This document shows positions 6,198-10,460 of a stretch of 10,460 bases of DNA, piece by piece. This DNA comes from an uncultured Eubacteriales bacterium (GTDB taxonomy: Bacteria; Bacillota; Clostridia; Lachnospirales; Lachnospiraceae). The stretch is from contig ONVB01000094.1 in the NCBI GenBank assembly GCA_900321145.1, positions 1 to 10,460 of the forward strand, written 5' to 3'. The notes under the pieces are model-generated. The model did not search any database. It was given only the letters and a program-made list of their open reading frames with translations, and was not told where the DNA came from. The translations under genes and the position numbers were made by a program. Within the stretch, counting starts at the first letter, position 1; every line of letters begins with the position of its first letter.

Positions 6198-8081
6198 ATG
6201 ATAACATCAATAGATGCATTAAATGAAAAGACCTGTGCCTGTACCAAGGCACTTTCGGATAAGTTCAGCGGTGCAGACGGCAAAAGGCATATAGTACTTT
6301 GCGGCGGAACCGGCTGTCTTTCGAACAACTCAAAGGAGATCAAGGAGCGTTTCGAGGAGAGGTTGGAGGCCAAGGGCTTAAGCGATAAGGTTACGGTAAA
6401 TATCGTAGGCTGTTTCGGCTTCTGTTCCCAGGGACCTTTTGTAAAGATCTATCCCGAGGATACCTTATACAGACTGGTCAAGATAGAGGATGTGGATGAG
6501 ATAATCCAGACCGATATCATCAACAATACCGTTGTGTACAGACTTCTTTATGTGGATACCGCCACAGGGGAGAGAGTGACAAAGCAGGATGATATCAACT
6601 TCTACAAGAAGCAGCACAGAGTAGCGCTTAAGGGCTGCGGTGACATAAATCCTGAGAATATAGAAGAGGCTTTTGGTGCGGGCGCGTTCAAAGGACTTTC
6701 GCGTGCGCTCTCCATGAGTCCTCAGGAGGTTATAGACGAGGTGCTTGCATCGGGAATCCGCGGACGAGGCGGTGCTGGCTTCCCATCGGGCAGAAAATGG
6801 CAGTTTGCAAAAAATGTCGAGAGCGATGAAAAGTATGTAGTCTGCAACGGTGACGAGGGTGATCCGGGCGCATTCATGGATCGAAGCATACTCGAGGGTA
6901 ATCCTCTTGCTGTGATCGAGGGTATGATGATAGCCGGATATGCCATAGGAGCAAGCGAGGGGTACTTCTATGTGCGCGCAGAGTATCCGATCGCGGTAAG
7001 AAGACTTCGCAATGCGATAAAGCAGGCGAGGGAAGCGGGACTCTTAGGAAAGAATATACTCGGAACCTCATTTAACTTTGACTGTCATTTAAGGCTTGGC
7101 GCCGGTGCATTTGTCTGCGGCGAGGAGACAGCTCTGTTAAACTCCATAGAGGGTAAGCGAGGTATGCCGCGTCCGCGTCCGCCGTTCCCGGCTGTGAAGG
7201 GCCTGTGGGAGAAGCCTACCATCATAAATAATGTCGAAACTCTGGCGTGTATTCCGTTCATTCTGCGTGAAGGCGCTGCGGAGTTCGCAAAGGTTGGAAC
7301 CGAGGGCTCAAAGGGAACCAAGGTTTTTGCTCTCGGAGGTAAGGTAAACAATGTAGGTCTCGTTGAGGTTCCGATGGGAACAACCTTAAGAGAGCTTATC
7401 TATGATATAGGCGGCGGGATACCGGGAGGAAAGAAGTTCAAGGCAATCCAGACAGGCGGTCCTTCGGGCGGATGTCTGACGGAAGAATTCCTCGATGAAC
7501 CGATTGACTTTGACAACCTTGTCGCAAAGGGTTCCATGATGGGCTCCGGCGGTGCCATCGTTATGGACGAGGACAACTGTATGGTCGATGTGGCCAAGTT
7601 CTACATGGAGTTTATCTGCGATGAGTCATGCGGAAAGTGCTCACCCTGCCGTATAGGTACCAAGCGTATGCTTGAGATACTTACCAAGATCACCGAGGGA
7701 CGCGGTACCATGAAGGATCTTGAGCAGCTTGAGGAGCTTGCCAAGACTGTTAAGACCAATTCGCTCTGTGCGCTCGGTCAGACTGCGGCAAACCCTGTCA
7801 CATCTACTCTGGCTCATTTCAGAGACGAATATATAGCGCATATCAGGGACAAAAAGTGTCCGGCACATGTGTGCAAGAACCTTATGGAATATGTTATCGA
7901 TAAAAACAAGTGTGTCGGCTGCGGTCTGTGCTCGAAGGGCTGCCCCGTCGGTGCGATACACAAGACGGATTATACTCCGGAAGGCCACAAGCTGCCCTCC
8001 TATACGATCGATACTTCAAAGTGTGTAAAGTGCGGCGCCTGCATCAGTACATGTCGTATGCGCGCCATTTCAAAGCAGTAA
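6198..8081 (+). CDS. hydB: NuoF-like flavin/NAD(H) subunit of trimeric [FeFe] hydrogenase (HydB/HndC)
   Basis: This 627-residue subunit should bind FMN and NAD(H) and connect them to iron-sulfur clusters of the hydrogenase. An N-terminal thioredoxin-like [2Fe-2S] domain has Cys35, Cys40, Cys72 and Cys76, as in a fused HndB-type module. The NuoF core shows GIRGRGGAGFPSGRKW (186-201), CNGDEGDPGAFMDR (216-229) and GAGAFVCGEETALL (301-314) for FMN and nucleotide binding. Next is a [4Fe-4S] site, ESCGKCSPCR (Cys478, 481, 484) with Cys524. The C-terminal ferredoxin domain has CVGCGLCSKGCP (572-583) and CVKCGACISTCR (609-620), with Arg where Pro is usual. The linker CPAHVC (554-559) could bind a metal. 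The N- and C-terminal additions and the length match bifurcating HydB rather than plain NuoF. A GGAGGG site lies 6 nt before the ATG, and 15 nt separate it from hydA. Confidence 0.94.
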   Translation: MITSIDALNEKTCACTKALSDKFSGADGKRHIVLCGGTGCLSNNSKEIKERFEERLEAKGLSDKVTVNIVGCFGFCSQGPFVKIYPEDTLYRLVKIEDVDEIIQTDIINNTVVYRLLYVDTATGERVTKQDDINFYKKQHRVALKGCGDINPENIEEAFGAGAFKGLSRALSMSPQEVIDEVLASGIRGRGGAGFPSGRKWQFAKNVESDEKYVVCNGDEGDPGAFMDRSILEGNPLAVIEGMMIAGYAIGASEGYFYVRAEYPIAVRRLRNAIKQAREAGLLGKNILGTSFNFDCHLRLGAGAFVCGEETALLNSIEGKRGMPRPRPPFPAVKGLWEKPTIINNVETLACIPFILREGAAEFAKVGTEGSKGTKVFALGGKVNNVGLVEVPMGTTLRELIYDIGGGIPGGKKFKAIQTGGPSGGCLTEEFLDEPIDFDNLVAKGSMMGSGGAIVMDEDNCMVDVAKFYMEFICDESCGKCSPCRIGTKRMLEILTKITEGRGTMKDLEQLEELAKTVKTNSLCALGQTAANPVTSTLAHFRDEYIAHIRDKKCPAHVCKNLMEYVIDKNKCVGCGLCSKGCPVGAIHKTDYTPEGHKLPSYTIDTSKCVKCGACISTCRMRAISKQ

Positions 8082-8096
8082 GGGAGGAAAAGCGCT

Positions 8097-9863
8097 ATGG
8101 CAAAGATCAATATCAAAATCGAGGGCGTGTCCTATCAGGTTGAGGAAGGCCTTACTATCTTAGAAGCTGCCAAGGCTTGCGGATATGAGATCCCATCCCT
8201 TTGTACCTTCAATCACGGAGAGTGTAACTTAGGCTCGTGTCGCGTGTGCCTGGTTGAAGCAACGGGAGCAAGGGGCCTGGTTGCAAGCTGTGTATATCCC
8301 GTGTCGGAGGGAATGGAGATTAGGATATCTTCACCGGCAGCCGTTGAGGCAAGAAGAGCGAGTGTGGAGCTCCTGCTCTCTAATCATAATAAGAACTGTC
8401 AGCAGTGCGAGAAGAATGAGTATTGCGAGCTTCTTCATGTGGCCAAGCTTACGGGCGCGAGGGACGATGCATTTGCGGGAACCCACTCAAAGACTTATAT
8501 TGACACGCTTGCACCGGGACTTGTGAGAGATACTTCAAAATGTATACTCTGCGGCCGCTGCGTGGCACGATGCCAGAATGCGCACGGTCTCGGTATCTTA
8601 GGCTTCGAGAATCGCGGTTTCAATACTGTGGTATCACCGGCAGAGAACAGAAGCTTTGCGGACTCGCCGTGTATTCAGTGCGGTCAGTGTGTCAATGTAT
8701 GTCCTACCGGTGCCCTTATGGAGCACTCGGAGATTGCTTTGGTTGATGAGGCATTTAAGTCAGGCAAGCACGTAATAGTGCAGGCAGCACCTGCGGTAAG
8801 AGCCGCACTCGGAGAGGAGTTTGGCTATCCTGTAGGAACTCCGGTTACCGGAAAGATGATAGCGGCACTTAGAAGACTCGGCTTTGAGCGTGTATATGAT
8901 GTGAATTTCGGTGCCGATCTTACCATCATGGAGGAGGGAAATGAGCTCTTAGAGCGTATACAGAAGAAGGGAGTTCTTCCGATGATCACCTCCTGTTCAC
9001 CGGGCTGGATAAACTATGCGGAGTATAATTACGAAGATCTCCTGCCGCATATTTCATCCTGTAAGTCTCCGCATGAGATGCAGGGTGCCATAATAAAGTC
9101 ATACTGGGCTGAGCAAAAGGGCATACCCAGGGAGGATATATTTGTGGTATCCGTCATGCCGTGTACGGCCAAGAAGTTTGAAAACAAGCGCCCCCAGCTT
9201 GTGACTGACGGTTTAAGAGATGTGGATGCGGTAATAACCACACGCGAACTTGCGCGTATGATCAAGAGAAGCGGAATCATCTTCAACCGTCTTCCGGATG
9301 AAGAATGGGACGGCGATATCATGGGAGAATACTCGGGCGCGGCAGATATCTTCGGTGTGACCGGAGGAGTTATGGAGGCTGCTCTTCGTACGGTATACTT
9401 CAAACTTACGGGCAAGGAGTATGACAAGATAACCTTCGAAGAGGTGCGTGGTCATGAGGCAGGAATCCGTGAGGCTGCCATAGATATAAACGGAACAGTC
9501 GTAAATGTGGCGATCGCTTCGGGCATGCGCTCGGCAAAGGTATTGCTTGATGAGATCAAGGCCGGCAAGTCGAAGTATCAGTTTATAGAGATCATGGGAT
9601 GCCCGGGCGGATGCATAAACGGCGGCGGACAGCCGTATGTGAGAAGCTGCTTCCTTCCGAACGAGGATGATGACATAATAGACACGTATAAAGAAAAGAG
9701 AGCGAAGGCACTCTACACCGAGGATGAGAGACAGACGGTAAGACAGTCTCATAACAATCCACAGATAAAGGAGCTCTATGAGAAGTACCTCGGAAAGCCG
9801 GGTTCTCATAAGGCCCATAAGCTGCTTCACACCACCTATGAGGGGCGTGTAGGGTTCAACTAA
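8097..9863 (+). CDS. hydA: Group A [FeFe] hydrogenase catalytic subunit (HydA/HndD)
   Basis: This 588-residue protein is the H2-forming or H2-oxidising subunit. In order it shows a NuoG-like [2Fe-2S] ferredoxin (Cys36, 48, 51, 65, with GSCRVCLVE), a His-Cys [4Fe-4S] site (His97, Cys101, 104, 110), and two [4Fe-4S] motifs, CILCGRCVARC (149-159) and CIQCGQCVNVCP (192-203). The H-cluster domain has TSCSPGW (298-304), VMPCTAKKFE (353-362, Cys356) and EIMGCPGGC (498-506, Cys502 and Cys506). A C-terminal small-subunit-type domain follows, with YEKYLGKPGSHKAHKLLHTTY near its end. The first motif has Cys-Ser rather than Cys-Cys. With HydB and HydC this gives the trimeric layout known for electron-bifurcating enzymes (group A3-type), coupling NADH and reduced ferredoxin to H2. 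Bifurcation itself is inferred from gene content. GGAGG lies 9 nt upstream of the ATG. Confidence 0.95.
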   Translation: MAKINIKIEGVSYQVEEGLTILEAAKACGYEIPSLCTFNHGECNLGSCRVCLVEATGARGLVASCVYPVSEGMEIRISSPAAVEARRASVELLLSNHNKNCQQCEKNEYCELLHVAKLTGARDDAFAGTHSKTYIDTLAPGLVRDTSKCILCGRCVARCQNAHGLGILGFENRGFNTVVSPAENRSFADSPCIQCGQCVNVCPTGALMEHSEIALVDEAFKSGKHVIVQAAPAVRAALGEEFGYPVGTPVTGKMIAALRRLGFERVYDVNFGADLTIMEEGNELLERIQKKGVLPMITSCSPGWINYAEYNYEDLLPHISSCKSPHEMQGAIIKSYWAEQKGIPREDIFVVSVMPCTAKKFENKRPQLVTDGLRDVDAVITTRELARMIKRSGIIFNRLPDEEWDGDIMGEYSGAADIFGVTGGVMEAALRTVYFKLTGKEYDKITFEEVRGHEAGIREAAIDINGTVVNVAIASGMRSAKVLLDEIKAGKSKYQFIEIMGCPGGCINGGGQPYVRSCFLPNEDDDIIDTYKEKRAKALYTEDERQTVRQSHNNPQIKELYEKYLGKPGSHKAHKLLHTTYEGRVGFN

Positions 9864-9876
9864 AGATACGGATATT

Positions 9877-9911
9877 AAAAATCGAGGAGAGCGAAGCTCT
9901 CCTCGATTTTT
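9877..9911. terminator. Bidirectional Rho-independent terminator between hydA and the PilZ gene
   Basis: A perfect 16-bp stem (9877-9892 with 9896-9911) closes a GAA triloop. The GCGAAGC apex is a known, unusually stable mini-hairpin. Five A's and five T's at the base give a U-tract on either strand. It lies 14 bases after the hydA stop and 16 bases beyond the end of the convergent PilZ gene, so it can serve both. Confidence 0.95.
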
Positions 9912-9926
9912 ATACCGGTTATATAC

Positions 9927-10289
9927 TTAATTCTCGTGCTCGTGAACGGAGTCACCATACTCCTCGAATATATGATCATACATGGACGGAAGTCCCACGA
10001 ACTCACAACCGTATCTGAAGCCGGCCGATGAGATAGGAGCTCTGTACAGTATCTTGACAACCGAGAGTATGATCTCGTCGGTAGTTTCGAACTCAAGGGT
10101 TGCATTGAAGTAGTAGCCTATGGGAAGCTCTACATCGGACATGAATCCTATACCTGCCTTGGATATATCGAAGACCTCGATCTCTGTATCCTCATCTACA
10201 TGAATCGGCGGCGTATCCTGCTTAAAGAGGTTTGAAACCTCGAGCTTGAGCTTGATAGGCAGCCTTTCGTAACGTCTTTTTTCTTCCAT
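9927..10289 (-). CDS. Single-domain PilZ protein (probable c-di-GMP receptor)
   Basis: This 120-residue cytoplasmic protein has the PilZ signature: RRYER near the N terminus (Arg5 and Arg9 of the RxxxR motif) and DISKAGIGF (Asp41, Ser43, Gly46 of the D/NxSxxG motif). A typical FRYGCEFVGL strand (91-100) sits near the end. Both c-di-GMP contact motifs are intact, so binding is likely. There is no partner domain, and the target process (motility, surface or secretion) cannot be told from here. The ATG at 10289 was chosen because GGAGGG lies 6 nt upstream and the PilZ motif begins at residue 5. The frame is open further upstream to a TTG at 10433, but that falls inside the promoter. An acidic, His-containing tail (VHEHEN) ends the protein. 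Confidence 0.92.
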   Translation of the reverse strand: MEEKRRYERLPIKLKLEVSNLFKQDTPPIHVDEDTEIEVFDISKAGIGFMSDVELPIGYYFNATLEFETTDEIILSVVKILYRAPISSAGFRYGCEFVGLPSMYDHIFEEYGDSVHEHEN

Positions 10290-10295
10290 GTGTAA

Positions 10296-10301
10296 CCCTC
10301 C
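10296..10301 (-). promoter_or_regulatory. Ribosome binding site fixing the PilZ start
   Basis: GGAGGG on the minus strand lies 6 nt before the ATG at 10289. It selects this internal ATG over longer in-frame alternatives. Confidence 0.85.
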
Positions 10302-10372
10302 GTAGTAGGGGCCGAGGCGACGATCACAGCATGACCGCGGACTCGATAAGCCCTGAATTTTAGTATATTTGA

Positions 10373-10396
10373 CTTTACAGGAAGAAGTCTGTAAAG
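10373..10396 (-). other. Hairpin at the 5' end of the PilZ leader
   Basis: Perfect 8-bp arms CTTTACAG and CTGTAAAG enclose an 8-nt loop. The predicted transcription start is near 10398, so the hairpin would form almost at the 5' end of the mRNA. A stabilising structure or a regulator site are both possible. No T-run follows directly, so it is not a terminator. The remaining leader of about 80 nt shows no riboswitch that I recognise. Confidence 0.5.
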
Positions 10397-10404
10397 ATAA
10401 CAGT

Positions 10405-10433
10405 ATATTATCATTTTTACCCGAATCTTGCAA
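10405..10433 (-). promoter_or_regulatory. Sigma-A promoter of the PilZ gene
   Basis: On the minus strand TTGCAA (10428-10433) and TAATAT (10405-10410) are 17 nt apart, with an extended -10 TGA directly before the -10 box. The leader would be about 110 nt. The same TTGCAA -35 form is seen in the candidate promoter of the group B hydrogenase. Confidence 0.65.
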
Positions 10434-10435
10434 CT

Positions 10436-10460
10436 AAAAAATACCGGAGAGCCCGGCTGC
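10436..10460 (-). terminator. Possible terminator of a gene beyond the window, cut by the edge
   Basis: On the minus strand a short GC-rich inverted repeat, GCCGGG-CTC-TCCGGT (with two G-T pairs), is followed by ATTTTTTAG. This could end a minus-strand gene lying to the right. The stem is short and may continue past the window edge. Confidence 0.35.

Noticed and set aside
9213..9830. 205-codon minus-strand open frame opposite hydA
   Set aside because: It is antisense to a clearly real hydrogenase domain, with no matching motif or ribosome binding site.
10302..10398. c-di-GMP riboswitch in the PilZ leader
   Set aside because: The idea fits the gene, but none of the conserved GEMM-type sequence blocks was recognisable; only a simple hairpin is clear.
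10290..10433. N-terminal extension of the PilZ protein to a TTG at 10433
   Set aside because: That codon is part of the -35 box TTGCAA, the extension has no family similarity, and a good ribosome binding site precedes the ATG at 10289.

Overview
The window looks like chromosomal DNA of an anaerobic, fermentative Firmicute, most likely a Lachnospiraceae-type gut or rumen Clostridia. This is inferred from two different [FeFe] hydrogenases, Clostridia-type ChW surface repeats, strong AGGAGG-type ribosome binding sites and moderate GC content. No rRNA, tRNA, CRISPR array or transposase gene was seen.

Layout. (1) Positions 1-3575 (+) are the 3' part of a large surface-protein gene whose start lies outside the window. 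It begins inside an IdeS/Mac-like (MEROPS C66) cysteine protease domain with a recognisable Cys, His and Asp-x-Asp catalytic set. CARDB-like domains, a right-handed beta-helix, an Ig-like domain and three ChW repeats follow. A hairpin terminator at 3601-3640 ends it. (2) Positions 3694-5214 (-) encode a single-subunit, group B-like [FeFe] hydrogenase with a TTG start. (3) The divergent intergenic region 5215-5690 holds a promoter for each side. Between them lie a 223-bp long inverted repeat (MITE-like or a structured element) and an 18-bp perfect palindrome that could be an operator. (4) Positions 5691-9863 (+) are a three-gene operon, hydC-hydB-hydA (NuoE-like, NuoF-like and group A [FeFe] hydrogenase). 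It has the make-up of a trimeric, probably electron-bifurcating, NADH/ferredoxin hydrogenase. A perfect 16-bp hairpin terminator at 9877-9911 follows and is shared with the convergent gene. (5) Positions 9927-10289 (-) encode a 120-residue single-domain PilZ protein with intact c-di-GMP-binding motifs. It has its own promoter and a hairpin at the start of its leader.

How the genes fit together. The trimeric complex would reoxidise NADH and reduced ferredoxin to H2 during fermentation (or run in reverse). The divergent group B enzyme would give a second, ferredoxin-dependent route. The intergenic region between them is the natural place for shared redox control. The protease and the PilZ gene appear to be independent neighbours separated by terminators. 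The maturases needed to build the H-cluster (HydE, HydF, HydG) are not in the window.

The most novel-looking items are the IdeS-like protease domain on a beta-helix/ChW surface protein and the 223-bp inverted repeat between the two hydrogenase promoters.
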